Assembly (NCBI RefSeq): GCF_000814845.2
Contig: NZ_CP010431.2
Coordinates: 2,728,001 to 2,792,000, forward strand
Length of the DNA: 64,000 nucleotides
Reading direction: 5' to 3'
From: Pandoraea sputorum
GTDB lineage: Bacteria > Pseudomonadota > Gammaproteobacteria > Burkholderiales > Burkholderiaceae
Part shown: piece by piece, positions 53,037 through 63,706 of the stretch
Numbering within the stretch: the stretch's first letter is position 1
Layout: each line of letters opens with the position of its first letter
The notes under the pieces: model-generated
Database searches by the model: none
Seen by the model: only the letters and a program-made list of their open reading frames with translations
What the model was told of the DNA's origin: nothing
Translations under genes and position numbers: made by a program

Positions 53037-53076
53037 CCCGCCGTCGGCGACACCCGAGCGAGTTCGCAGGTGTCGC

Positions 53077-54288
53077 TCAGACCCTGAGCACGTCGCCAGG
53101 TCGCGCGCCAACATAGGCGGCACGCGGCCTAATCAGTTGCGTGCTCTCGCGTTGCTCTCTGGCATGCGCGATCCAGCCGATGGTGCGTCCGAGGGCGAAG
53201 AGACCGAACGCGGCACCGACGGGCAATCCCAGGTGACGGCGCACCGCCACGAGCGCGAAATCTAGCGACGGGCGCTGGCCGATCAGTGTGTCGGCCGAGT
53301 CGATCATTGTTTGCCATGCGGGATGCGCAGGCAACACCCGCGCAAGCATCGCACTTGCCCGCACATCCCCGGCCGGATAAAGATGATGGCCGAAGCCAGG
53401 CAACTTCTCGCCCCGCGCCAATCGCTCGCGCATGCGCACGGCGGTATCGATCTCACCGACTTCGTCCCACATCGCTTCGTTGCGTGCGGTGGTGCCCCCA
53501 TGACGGCCGCCGGTCAGCGCGGACAGCCCGGCAACGATTGCCGCGCGCAAGCTCGCGCCGGTGGACGCCACACAGCGAGCCGTGAAGCTCGATGCGTTCA
53601 ACTCATGGTCCGCGCACAACACCAGTGCCATACGGATGAGATCGGCACCCTCAGCGTCTTTCACCCCCCAAGCGGCTGCACATTGTTCGTGAATTGGCGC
53701 GTGGCTTGGTAGTGTGCCAAGCAAACAAGCCGTCATCGTACGCAGCAACGCGGCGCTGCCCTGCGCGACACGCACCGGGTCGCGTTGCCAGATCGCGGTC
53801 GACGCGTCGTCGCTCGCGACGGTGAATGCGGGCAGCAATGCGTCTTCGGCACGGCGGTCGCGATACCGTTCGAGCAACATCACGGGCCAGTCGGCGGCGA
53901 GGTGCCTCATGGAGGCGGTTGCATCGTCGCCAAATGCAGACGCCTCATCGCATTGCCACAGCCATGCCGCCGTGGCTTCGACACACGCCGTTTGCGCCAT
54001 CTGCAACGCGTCACGTCCGCGGTAGTAGCACCGGCCGTCTTCAATCAGCGTGATGGAAGACTCCAGCACCGGCATGCCCCAGTCGAGCGCGGCCTTGGCC
54101 ACCTCCTTCGGCTTGCGTCCGCGCGTGCGTTGCGTCGCCAGGCGCTCGACGTCCGATACCCGATAACGACGGTCGCGATGCGTCTTGCCCGGTTCGGCAT
54201 GCAGCAGGCCACGACTGACGTACGCGTAGAGGGTCTGGAGCGACACGCCGAGATGCTCGGCCGCTTGTTTCGCAGTGAAGTATTGCAT
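53077..54288 (-). CDS. citrate-synthase-family protein fused to an excisionase/MerR-like DNA-binding domain
   Basis: 403 residues. Residues 1-50 form a helix-turn-helix (FTAKQAAEHLGVSLQTLYAYVSRGLL, DRRYRVSDVERL). The rest is a citrate/2-methylcitrate synthase fold with all three active-site residues: H228 (ADHELNAS), H301/302 (GFGHHLYPAGD) and D343 (PSLDFAL). It may condense an acyl-CoA with an oxoacid and also regulate its own promoter. It is divergent from a CoA-transferase, and a perfect 19-bp palindrome lies 27 bases upstream. Confidence 0.88.
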   Translation of the reverse strand: MQYFTAKQAAEHLGVSLQTLYAYVSRGLLHAEPGKTHRDRRYRVSDVERLATQRTRGRKPKEVAKAALDWGMPVLESSITLIEDGRCYYRGRDALQMAQTACVEATAAWLWQCDEASAFGDDATASMRHLAADWPVMLLERYRDRRAEDALLPAFTVASDDASTAIWQRDPVRVAQGSAALLRTMTACLLGTLPSHAPIHEQCAAAWGVKDAEGADLIRMALVLCADHELNASSFTARCVASTGASLRAAIVAGLSALTGGRHGGTTARNEAMWDEVGEIDTAVRMRERLARGEKLPGFGHHLYPAGDVRASAMLARVLPAHPAWQTMIDSADTLIGQRPSLDFALVAVRRHLGLPVGAAFGLFALGRTIGWIAHAREQRESTQLIRPRAAYVGARPGDVLRV

Positions 54289-54314
54289 CGTCGAAGCCGG
54301 TGGATGACCAACAG

Positions 54315-54333
54315 ATTGATTAAGTTAATCAAT
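54315..54333. promoter_or_regulatory. 19-bp palindromic operator between citrate-synthase-like and CoA-transferase genes
   Basis: ATTGATTAAGTTAATCAAT has two exact 9-bp arms around a central G. It lies 26 bases from the leftward start and 98 from the rightward start, in an AT-rich divergent gap. It is the natural target for the fused DNA-binding domain. Confidence 0.7.
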
Positions 54334-54431
54334 ATTGACAATAAAATCCATCGGCTTAAGCTTCAATGCGCCGGCAGTCTTGCATCGCGACTCATTGCGA
54401 CGCCACGTATCGAATCGTTCGAGGACTTCCC

Positions 54432-55919
54432 ATGCGTTCCCCTGTTTCACAGACCTCCCCTGCGACGTCTCCGACGTCCCATCTTGCACTGCCGTTGGCG
54501 GAAGACACCGGTGTTGTCGCGTCCTACCTGCGCGAGATGCGCCATGCCGTCGACGGCGGCAAGCACGCGGCGACCGATCTCACGCTGAGTGGCACCGGTG
54601 CATTGCCCTGCACATTTCCGTACACCGATTTCGCGACCGCCTCGATCGCGACGGCGACACTCGCCGTGGCCGGTCTGACCACGGGGGTCACGGGCGACTA
54701 CGGCCTGAGCGCACACGCCGTTGCACCGCACATCAATGTCGACAGGCGGTTGGCGTCGTTCTGGTTTCAGACGTCGTTGCGTGCGCAAGGTTGGTCCTCG
54801 CCCCCGATGTGGGACCCGATTGCAGGCGACTACCGGACGGCCGACGGCTGGATTCGTCTGCACACTAATGCCCCGCATCATCGTGCGGCCGCACTCGCGG
54901 TACTGGGTGTGCAAGCCGACAGAGACGCCGTCGCGCGGGTCGTTTCCACGTGGCAAGCCGACGCCCTCGAAGCCGCCGTCGTGGCGCAAGGCGGTTGCGC
55001 CGCCGCCATGCGTTCGCTCGCGCAATGGCGGGAGCATCCGCAAGGGATGGCCGTCGCCAGCGAACCCTTGCTGCATTGGGAGACGTTCGACACCGCAAGC
55101 GCCAGCAACGCGCGACGCGGCACATGGCAGCCCATGCGCGAACGCCCGCTGAGCGGTATTCGCGTGCTGGATCTGACACGCATCCTCGCGGGGCCGACGG
55201 CTACACGCTTTCTCGCTGGCTTCGGCGCACAGGTACTGCGCATCGATCCGCCCGGCTGGGACGAACCCGGCACGGTGCCGGAAGTCGTGCTCGGCAAACG
55301 CTGCGCAAGGCTTGACCTGAAGTGCGCGGATGGGCGCGAAGCGCTTGAGCGATTGCTGCGCGACGCAGACATCGTCGTTCACGGCTACCGTCCCGACGCA
55401 TTGGAAGGCCTCGGACTCGGTGCCGCCCGCCGCCGCGAACTCAATCCGACGTTGATCGACGTCTCGCTCGATGCCTACGGGTGGCAAGGTCCGTGGTCCG
55501 CGCGACGCGGCTTCGACAGTCTGCTGCAGATGAGCGCAGGTATTGCCGACGCGGGGATGCGCGCGGCCGGGGCCGAGCGTCCGGTGCCGCTCCCCGGGCA
55601 AGGCATCGATTACGCGACCGGGTACCTGATGGCGGCGGCGGCCGTGCATGCGCTGGCGCTACGTCAGACACAGGGCGTCGGAAGTTCGGTGAAGGCTTCA
55701 CTGGCCAGAACGGCCAGCCTGCTTGTCACGCACCGTACGCCGGAGAACGCGCCGCCGCCGTTGGCCGCCGAGACGGCGGACGATCTGTCACCGCGCATCG
55801 AGGACACGTCGTGGGGGCCAGTCCGACGCGTCGCCACGCCGATGTCGGTGGCGGGTACGCCCGTCGACTGGGCATTGCCCGCGCTGGCCTTGGGAACGGC
55901 AACGCCACAGTGGCCGTAA
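54432..55919 (+). CDS. CoA-transferase, family III (CaiB/BaiF type)
   Basis: 495 residues, longer than the usual 400. The core motif begins LSGIRVLDLTRILAGPTATRFLAGFGAQVLRIDPP (about 238-273), followed by LDLKCADGREALERLLRDADIVVHGYRP. The N-terminal 230 residues are an extra related segment. Such enzymes move CoA between carboxylic acids. Paired with the divergent citrate-synthase-like gene, it probably activates an organic acid before or after the condensation. Confidence 0.88.
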   Translation: MRSPVSQTSPATSPTSHLALPLAEDTGVVASYLREMRHAVDGGKHAATDLTLSGTGALPCTFPYTDFATASIATATLAVAGLTTGVTGDYGLSAHAVAPHINVDRRLASFWFQTSLRAQGWSSPPMWDPIAGDYRTADGWIRLHTNAPHHRAAALAVLGVQADRDAVARVVSTWQADALEAAVVAQGGCAAAMRSLAQWREHPQGMAVASEPLLHWETFDTASASNARRGTWQPMRERPLSGIRVLDLTRILAGPTATRFLAGFGAQVLRIDPPGWDEPGTVPEVVLGKRCARLDLKCADGREALERLLRDADIVVHGYRPDALEGLGLGAARRRELNPTLIDVSLDAYGWQGPWSARRGFDSLLQMSAGIADAGMRAAGAERPVPLPGQGIDYATGYLMAAAAVHALALRQTQGVGSSVKASLARTASLLVTHRTPENAPPPLAAETADDLSPRIEDTSWGPVRRVATPMSVAGTPVDWALPALALGTATPQWP

Positions 55920-55974
55920 TCATCTACGACAGGGTTTGCGGTCGTCGCCGCGCACCCTTCCGCTGGCCGCGCCG

Positions 55975-57750
55975 TCAGTCGATGGCGTGGCGCTTCGCCT
56001 GACGAGCCGCGTGCAACTGGCGTTCCGCCTGACTCAGCAAAGCCGACACGCTCGTGGGCGCGCCAGTGCGCCTGTCGATGACTTCGAAGGTCGCGGGATC
56101 TGCCATCGCAATGCCGAAACTAGCGGTCAGCGTCAGCGCTTCTCCGTTCGGCAAAGCGAGCGTCGTCGCTTCGATGCGTCCACGTAGCAATTCCGCGAAC
56201 TGTCGGGCGCGCGATTCGTCGAGCACGCGCGCAAGAATCACGAACGCATCTGCACCCAGTCGCGCCACGACGTCCCCCGGTTGGCACGTATTCAGACAGA
56301 CCGCGCCCACACGGCGCAGCACGTCGTCGCCCACGCTGTGGCCCCACGCGGCATTGAGTTGCGTGAAGTTGTCGATATCGAACTTGATCAGTGCAATGTG
56401 GCCGGGCGTACGCATCGCACACAGCGCCTGCGCCTGACGCTCGAAGGCGCGCCAGTTCATCAGGCGCGTGAGCGGATCGGTATCCGAACTCATCTCCAGC
56501 TCGCCGACCAGTCGCGCGCGCTCGCGGCGCAATTGCACCAGCTCGACGGCGTTCAACCGCAGCGCTCGCAACGCGTCGAACACGGCGCGCACCTGTTCGC
56601 GCTTCATCGGGATGCCCTCGACCGGCACCGTTGCGTCGAGATTACCTTGGGCGAGATCGTCGACGAAGCGGGTCGCAGACTCAAACGGCAGCACCACGGT
56701 GCGCCGGAAGTTGCGCATCGCCACGATGATGACGAACACCAGTACCGCTTCCGCCAACGACGTCAGGATCAGCCATCGCAACGCCCGGGAGCGTTGCAGT
56801 TCGACTTTGCGTTGTGCGAGCCGTAGCATGGTGTCGCGCAGGTCCGTGATGGCGCGCATCGTCGGCACATACTGGCGGGCGAACTCGGCCGTTGTGAGCG
56901 CGGGCGGATTCGGCTGCGCGGCCAGCGTGCGAACCGTCGCCACGTAGTGCAGCCCGGTACCGAAATATTGGGCGTTCAGCGCGCTCAGCGAGTCGGGGCC
57001 CAGCTCCGGCGGTTCGTTGACGCGCGCGCCGATCATGTCGCGCAACTGGTCGATGCGACCGAGCGTTCGCTCGATGGCGCGCTGATCGGCTTCGGTCAGT
57101 GTCTGTCGAGTGGTAAGTGCGGCGGTGAAGTGCGACCCGAGTTGTCCGGCGTGCTCCCGGAGATCGGCCGCGAGACGCGCGAGGATGACGTAATGCAGTG
57201 CACCCGGTGCGCCGCGAGAGACGATATCGATGCGCGACGACGCCACAGGCGTGAAGTCGGCGATGACGCGAACCATGCGCTCGACGGCATCGCGAACGGA
57301 GGCATCGCTGCGCATTTCGCGCGGACGCTGCACCAGCAGATCAACGTTCGCGCTGGCTGCCGCGAGATCGAGCCGTGCCCGCTCGACGGCACGCAGACCG
57401 CTCGCACATTGGTTGCAGGCGTCCGAAGACAGCGCAGAGAGCAGTTCCTCAAGTCGTTCGTTGGTCGCTTCACGTGCGTTGCGCAAGGCAGTGACCGACG
57501 ACGCGGGCAGCGGAAGGTCCGCGCCCAAAACGGCATTGGCCGGCCCGCGCTCGGCGGACGCCTTCTCCATCGCAAGCAACGTCGCGCGCAAGGCGTCGAG
57601 CGCGATCGCTGCATCGCTGGCCCGCCGGTACGTGCCCCACGCCAGGCACAGCAACCCGCTGCAAAGCATGACGACGGCGCAGACGATGGCGAGATTCTGT
57701 AACCGGAGACGGCCCGTGAGCGAAATGGCCGAAAGTAACTTGCGCTTCAT
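55975..57750 (-). CDS. membrane GGDEF-domain protein with degenerate active site
   Basis: 591 residues. TM1 at about 17-39 is followed by a long helical periplasmic sensor (about 40-345), TM2 at about 347-368, a HAMP-like linker, and a GGDEF fold at about 430-591. The signature reads RLGADAF (499-503, GADAF in place of GGDEF), losing the catalytic Glu and the second Gly, so diguanylate cyclase activity is unlikely. It keeps D-I-D-N-F and the general fold, so it may be a receptor or scaffold. Convergent with the CoA-transferase. Confidence 0.87.
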   Translation of the reverse strand: MKRKLLSAISLTGRLRLQNLAIVCAVVMLCSGLLCLAWGTYRRASDAAIALDALRATLLAMEKASAERGPANAVLGADLPLPASSVTALRNAREATNERLEELLSALSSDACNQCASGLRAVERARLDLAAASANVDLLVQRPREMRSDASVRDAVERMVRVIADFTPVASSRIDIVSRGAPGALHYVILARLAADLREHAGQLGSHFTAALTTRQTLTEADQRAIERTLGRIDQLRDMIGARVNEPPELGPDSLSALNAQYFGTGLHYVATVRTLAAQPNPPALTTAEFARQYVPTMRAITDLRDTMLRLAQRKVELQRSRALRWLILTSLAEAVLVFVIIVAMRNFRRTVVLPFESATRFVDDLAQGNLDATVPVEGIPMKREQVRAVFDALRALRLNAVELVQLRRERARLVGELEMSSDTDPLTRLMNWRAFERQAQALCAMRTPGHIALIKFDIDNFTQLNAAWGHSVGDDVLRRVGAVCLNTCQPGDVVARLGADAFVILARVLDESRARQFAELLRGRIEATTLALPNGEALTLTASFGIAMADPATFEVIDRRTGAPTSVSALLSQAERQLHAARQAKRHAID

Positions 57751-57962
57751 TGACGATGACACCGTCGGCCACACGGTACGGAGTCCCACTGAGGTCGCGA
57801 CGGATGCCCCGTGATGGCAGCAATCCGGGGCATGCCTCGGAAACGTCGTGCCCGGCACTTGGCACACACGCTTGGCATCGCAAAAACCGCCTTTGGAAGG
57901 CAGAAATCACGAGGCGTCATTGTCGCACACCGCTATGCCACGCCCCGTGTAACTCCCTAAAC

Positions 57963-60074
<2,112 letters not shown>

Positions 60075-60075
60075 T

Positions 60076-60093
60076 TATGCAACCGGTTGCATA
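60076..60093. promoter_or_regulatory. PadR operator 1 (fadH side)
   Basis: TATGCAACCGGTTGCATA is a perfect 18-bp palindrome 82 bases upstream of fadH. Confidence 0.75.
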
Positions 60094-60124
60094 GTTTGAG
60101 GGCGATTCTAGCGCGTCCCGACAA

Positions 60125-60144
60125 CTATGCAACCCGTTGCATAG
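60125..60144. promoter_or_regulatory. PadR operator 2 (padR side)
   Basis: CTATGCAAC-CC-GTTGCATAG has exact 9-bp arms around CC. It is the same ATGCAAC/GTTGCAT core as site 1, with centres 50 bp apart, and lies 28 bases upstream of padR. Confidence 0.75.
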
Positions 60145-60172
60145 TGCGATTAGAGTCCCTAGACTAGCGGGC

Positions 60173-60742
60173 ATGCCGCTCGCCCACGCCCTGATGACCT
60201 CGCTGCTGGAGAAATCCTCTTCGGGGTACGATCTCGCCCGCCGCTTCGACAAATCCATCGGTTTCTTCTGGCACGCCACGCATCAGCAGATCTATCGCGA
60301 GCTGGCACGGATGGAGACTGCCGGGTGGATCGTCTCGACGGCCGCCCCGGATGGCGGACGCACGCGCAAACGCGTCTATCGGGTCCTCGACGGCGGACGC
60401 GACGAACTGCTCGCGTGGGCCGCCACACCGACCGAGCCGTCCGACCTGCGCGACGACCTCATGGTCCGATTGCGGGCGGACGCTGCCATCGGCTCCCTGC
60501 GCCTACAGCCTGAACTGGCGCGGCGCGCGGCGCTTCACGCGCAAAAACTGGCCGCCTATCAGGCCATCGAAACACGCGACTTCCCGGCGGACGCACCGCT
60601 GACACGCGAAACCGCCTTGCAACGTCATATCCTGCGATTGGGCGTGCGCTACGAACAAGGGTGGCTGGACTGGACCCGCGAGGCGCTGGCCCTGCTGGTG
60701 CAATGGGACGGGCCTGCGACCGGCGCGCCTGACGAAGCCTGA
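60173..60742 (+). CDS. PadR family transcriptional regulator
   Basis: 189 residues. The PadR winged helix is at about 3-75 (ALMTSLLEKSSSGYDLARRFDKSIGFFWHATHQQIYRELARMETAGWI). The C-terminal helical dimer domain ends with the typical LRLGVRYEQGWLDWTREAL. The start at 60173 lies just after the second operator. It probably represses fadH and itself. Confidence 0.9.
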   Translation: MPLAHALMTSLLEKSSSGYDLARRFDKSIGFFWHATHQQIYRELARMETAGWIVSTAAPDGGRTRKRVYRVLDGGRDELLAWAATPTEPSDLRDDLMVRLRADAAIGSLRLQPELARRAALHAQKLAAYQAIETRDFPADAPLTRETALQRHILRLGVRYEQGWLDWTREALALLVQWDGPATGAPDEA

Positions 60743-60885
60743 TCAGGCAGCCTGATGCCATCGAACGAGACCGCCAATTCGTCCCATTTTCTTGTCAACG
60801 AACGGGGTGTCTGGCGCGTTTAACGTGAGAATCGACGTTAAGCTTACCGGCGAACGTCACCGTTTTTCGCCCCCCCTAGGCATTC

Positions 60886-61920
60886 ATGGTGTTTTCTTCC
60901 AAGCGCTCCAAGATTTCCCGGCTGGCCGGCCGCGCCCGCGTCGCGACGCTCTCCCTGCTGGCAGCCGCCGTACTCCCGCTGACGTTCTCGTCCGCCCACG
61001 CCGGCACGGTCATCGTGCTCGACTCGGGTGCCGCGCAGCTTTCCCTCATCGATCAGGCGTCACACAAGGTCATTGGCACGATGCCCACGGGCAAAGAGCC
61101 GCATCACCTGATGATTACGCCCGACAAGCGCTCGCTGATCGTGGCCAATTCGGTCTCGAACAGCCTGATGTTTCTCGACCCGAACACCGGCAAGTTCCAG
61201 CGTCAGGTCGCGGACATCGACGACCCCTACCAGCTCGGCTTCTCGCCCGACCGCAAATGGTTCGTGACGGCGGCATTGCGTCTGGATCGTGTCGATCTGT
61301 ATCACTACGACGGTGAAAACGTCACGGTCGCCAAGCGCATTCCGCTGGCCAAGACCCCGAGCCACATGACGTTCTCGTCAGACAGCAAGACGGTGTTCGT
61401 CACGCTTCAGGACTCGGGCGAGCTGGCCGCCATCGACCTGGCGACGCAAACGGTGAAATGGCGCATGCCGGTCGGCAAGACCCCGGCAGGCCTGTGGATG
61501 ACGCCGGGCGACAAGTATCTGCTCGTCGGCATGACCGGCGAAGACGACGTCGCTGTGGTCGACTGGCGCGCGCAGAAGGTCGTCAAGCGTATTCAGACCG
61601 GCCGTGGCGCGCACAACTTCCGATCGCTGTCCGACGGACGCCATATCGCGGTCAGCAACCGCGTGGAAAGTACCATCAGTATTCTCGACTACGAGTCGCT
61701 GACCAAGGTGGCCGACCTCACCGGTCTCATGCCCGGACCGGACGATATGGAATTGTCCGCAGATAAACGCTATCTTTGGGTAACGTTCCGATTTGCCCGC
61801 CACGTTGGCGTGATCGACCTGACGACGCGCAAACTGGTCGACACCATTGCTGTGAACCGTTCGCCGCACGGCATCTATTTTGCCGACCGCGCCCCGGTTC
61901 TCTCGCCGAATCCGGACTGA
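60886..61920 (+). CDS. exported YVTN/YncE-like beta-propeller protein
   Basis: 344 residues. A signal peptide ends near residue 39 (SSAHAG), followed by about seven WD-like blades with the recurrent VIVLDSG, LIDQASHKVIGTMPTGKEPHHLMITPDKRSLIVAN and IDLATQTVKWRMPVGKTPAGLWMTPGDKYLLVG. These YncE-type propellers are periplasmic scaffolds or metal/redox-carrier modules. It lies 12 bases upstream of a sterol-desaturase-like gene, so an operon is near certain. Confidence 0.9.
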   Translation: MVFSSKRSKISRLAGRARVATLSLLAAAVLPLTFSSAHAGTVIVLDSGAAQLSLIDQASHKVIGTMPTGKEPHHLMITPDKRSLIVANSVSNSLMFLDPNTGKFQRQVADIDDPYQLGFSPDRKWFVTAALRLDRVDLYHYDGENVTVAKRIPLAKTPSHMTFSSDSKTVFVTLQDSGELAAIDLATQTVKWRMPVGKTPAGLWMTPGDKYLLVGMTGEDDVAVVDWRAQKVVKRIQTGRGAHNFRSLSDGRHIAVSNRVESTISILDYESLTKVADLTGLMPGPDDMELSADKRYLWVTFRFARHVGVIDLTTRKLVDTIAVNRSPHGIYFADRAPVLSPNPD

Positions 61921-61932
61921 CAAGGCAGATAG

Positions 61933-62937
61933 ATGATTCAGGAAGCCCTCAACTTCGTCGATAGCGGCATCTCCGCCGTTCAGACACTCGTCTACGTGGA
62001 TGTGGTGCAGCCGCTGCTGTTCCACTTCAACCTGATGGGTTACGACGACGATATCTACGATGCCCTCTATCTGGTGATCATCGGCGTATTGCAGGTCGGC
62101 CTGACGTACCTGCTGTTGCGCCCGCTCGAAGCGCTGCGCCCCGTTGAGCAGTGGCAAGACCGCAAGCAGGTGCGGGCCGACGTGATCTATACGTGGATCG
62201 CCAAGCTCGGCATTCTGAATCTGGTGTTCTTCGTGGTATTGCAGCCGTTCTTTAACGACTTGCAGAGCCAGATGGTGATTCACGGGCTGCCCAGCGTCGA
62301 TCTGGACGGCCTGGTGCCCGGCGTGACCGACCAGCCCATCGTATCGTTCCTGCTGTATCTGACGGTGCTCGACTTCGCTGGCTATTGGTATCACCGCTGG
62401 CAGCATCGCTTTGGCGTCTGGTGGGAGCTGCATGCCGTGCATCACAGCCAGCAGCAGATGTCGCTGTGGTCGGACGACCGCAATCACTTTCTCGACGACA
62501 TCGTGCAGGCCGCATTCTTCGCCGCAATCGCTCTGTTCATCGGTGTGCAGCCGGCGCAGTACGTGGTGCTGGTGGCCGTGGGCAATTTCCTGCAAAGCGT
62601 GCAGCACGTCAATGCCCGCCTGCCGTATGGCCCGGTGCTCGAACGCCTGATCGTGAGCCCGACGTTCCATCGTCGCCATCACGCGATTGGCTACGGACAC
62701 GAAGGCACGCGCTATGGCTGCAACTTCGGTGTGCTCTTCCCGTGGTGGGATATGCTCTTCCGCACGGCATCGTGGGAAAAGACCGTTGAGCCGACCGGCA
62801 TTCGCGACCAGTTGCCCGCCCCGGCAGGACGTTCGCGCCGCTACGGTCTGGGCGTCATTGCCCAGCAGGTCCGCGCCTTCGGCCGCATCGTCAAGCGTCT
62901 CGCACCTCGCCGCACGTCGCCCCGTCAGCCGGTCTGA
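61933..62937 (+). CDS. sterol desaturase / fatty-acid hydroxylase family protein
   Basis: 334 residues. Two or three N-terminal membrane helices precede the three histidine boxes HRWQH, HAVHHSQQ and HRRHHAIG, ligands of a diiron centre that oxygenates lipids in the membrane. Substrate could be a fatty acid or hopanoid-type lipid. It is coupled to the upstream beta-propeller, which may hold or monitor the product. Confidence 0.9.
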   Translation: MIQEALNFVDSGISAVQTLVYVDVVQPLLFHFNLMGYDDDIYDALYLVIIGVLQVGLTYLLLRPLEALRPVEQWQDRKQVRADVIYTWIAKLGILNLVFFVVLQPFFNDLQSQMVIHGLPSVDLDGLVPGVTDQPIVSFLLYLTVLDFAGYWYHRWQHRFGVWWELHAVHHSQQQMSLWSDDRNHFLDDIVQAAFFAAIALFIGVQPAQYVVLVAVGNFLQSVQHVNARLPYGPVLERLIVSPTFHRRHHAIGYGHEGTRYGCNFGVLFPWWDMLFRTASWEKTVEPTGIRDQLPAPAGRSRRYGLGVIAQQVRAFGRIVKRLAPRRTSPRQPV

Positions 62938-63001
62938 ACCGCCTTCCCGGCGTAGAAGGGCTTCCGGCCCCTTACCGTTAAGCCCCGCAGTAACGATGTA
63001 A

Positions 63002-63026
63002 CAGGGGGACGACGATCGTCCCCCTG
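63002..63026. terminator. bidirectional hairpin between convergent genes
   Basis: An 11-bp perfect stem (CAGGGGGACGA, 63002-63012, with 63016-63026) has a 3-base loop. It lies between the sterol desaturase (+) and the small lipoprotein (-). No T-run. Confidence 0.6.
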
Positions 63027-63110
63027 CCTCCCGGCCGGGCACGCAGACCAACGGGTCGACGAAACCAACAGAGGCAACAAAGACGAAGACGCCAGCGTCG
63101 GCGCACTGAC

Positions 63111-63521
63111 CTAGCGAGGCTTATTCGCGGCTGGACCAAAGTCCGGGTCGGAGCCGAACGTCTTGCCGCGCGGCACATTGGCGCAGGCGGGCAAGTCCGG
63201 GAAGTCGGTGCAGATGATCCGCCGGTCCTGATACTGGAATCCGTGGTCGATCATGCACAACTCGCCCTTGGCGAAGTCGTTGAGCGTCATGTCCTTGCGG
63301 TCGACGTAAGCCGAGTTGGGGAAGCCGCATGCCAGCATGGCATTGCGCACGCCCTGCTCGTCGACACCGCGCTTTGCCCAGAGCTTGTAGAGCGGTGGCG
63401 AGGGCTGAAATGGGCGCGTGGTGCAGGCGGCGAGCCCGACGGCGCCAAGCGTCACCATCAGCAAGGTGCTCCATCGAACCCGTCCAGCGATATGAAGCCC
63501 CCCCTTGGGATGCTTCAGCAT
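63111..63521 (-). CDS. small lipoprotein, unknown function
   Basis: 136 residues. Signal sequence and lipobox are VGLAAC (acylated Cys near 33). The mature part contains LWAKRGVDEQGVRNAMLACGFPNSAYVDR and three further Cys (C84 region, IICTDFPDLPAC), which could form disulphides in the periplasm. The family is not recognised beyond a general Burkholderiaceae lipoprotein look. Confidence 0.78.
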   Translation of the reverse strand: MLKHPKGGLHIAGRVRWSTLLMVTLGAVGLAACTTRPFQPSPPLYKLWAKRGVDEQGVRNAMLACGFPNSAYVDRKDMTLNDFAKGELCMIDHGFQYQDRRIICTDFPDLPACANVPRGKTFGSDPDFGPAANKPR

Positions 63522-63706
63522 GCCAACCTCATAACGTCTCCAATTCGTGAAGTGAATGTGCGAAATCCGCGTCTAAGTCGCACGGATTGTGGGGCATTGT
63601 AGCGCCACGCCGCACCAATAAATGACGACCGGGTGCAGGGTTGTAGGCGCCAGCAGCCGGTCTACTGGTATTCTTCGGCGCTGAACCGGATTGAATTCTG
63701 CGAAAC

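Noticed and set aside
51495..53123. 542-residue open frame opposite the PepSY gene
   Set aside because: The product is Arg/His-rich without motifs, whereas the plus strand encodes clear membrane helices and PepSY modules.
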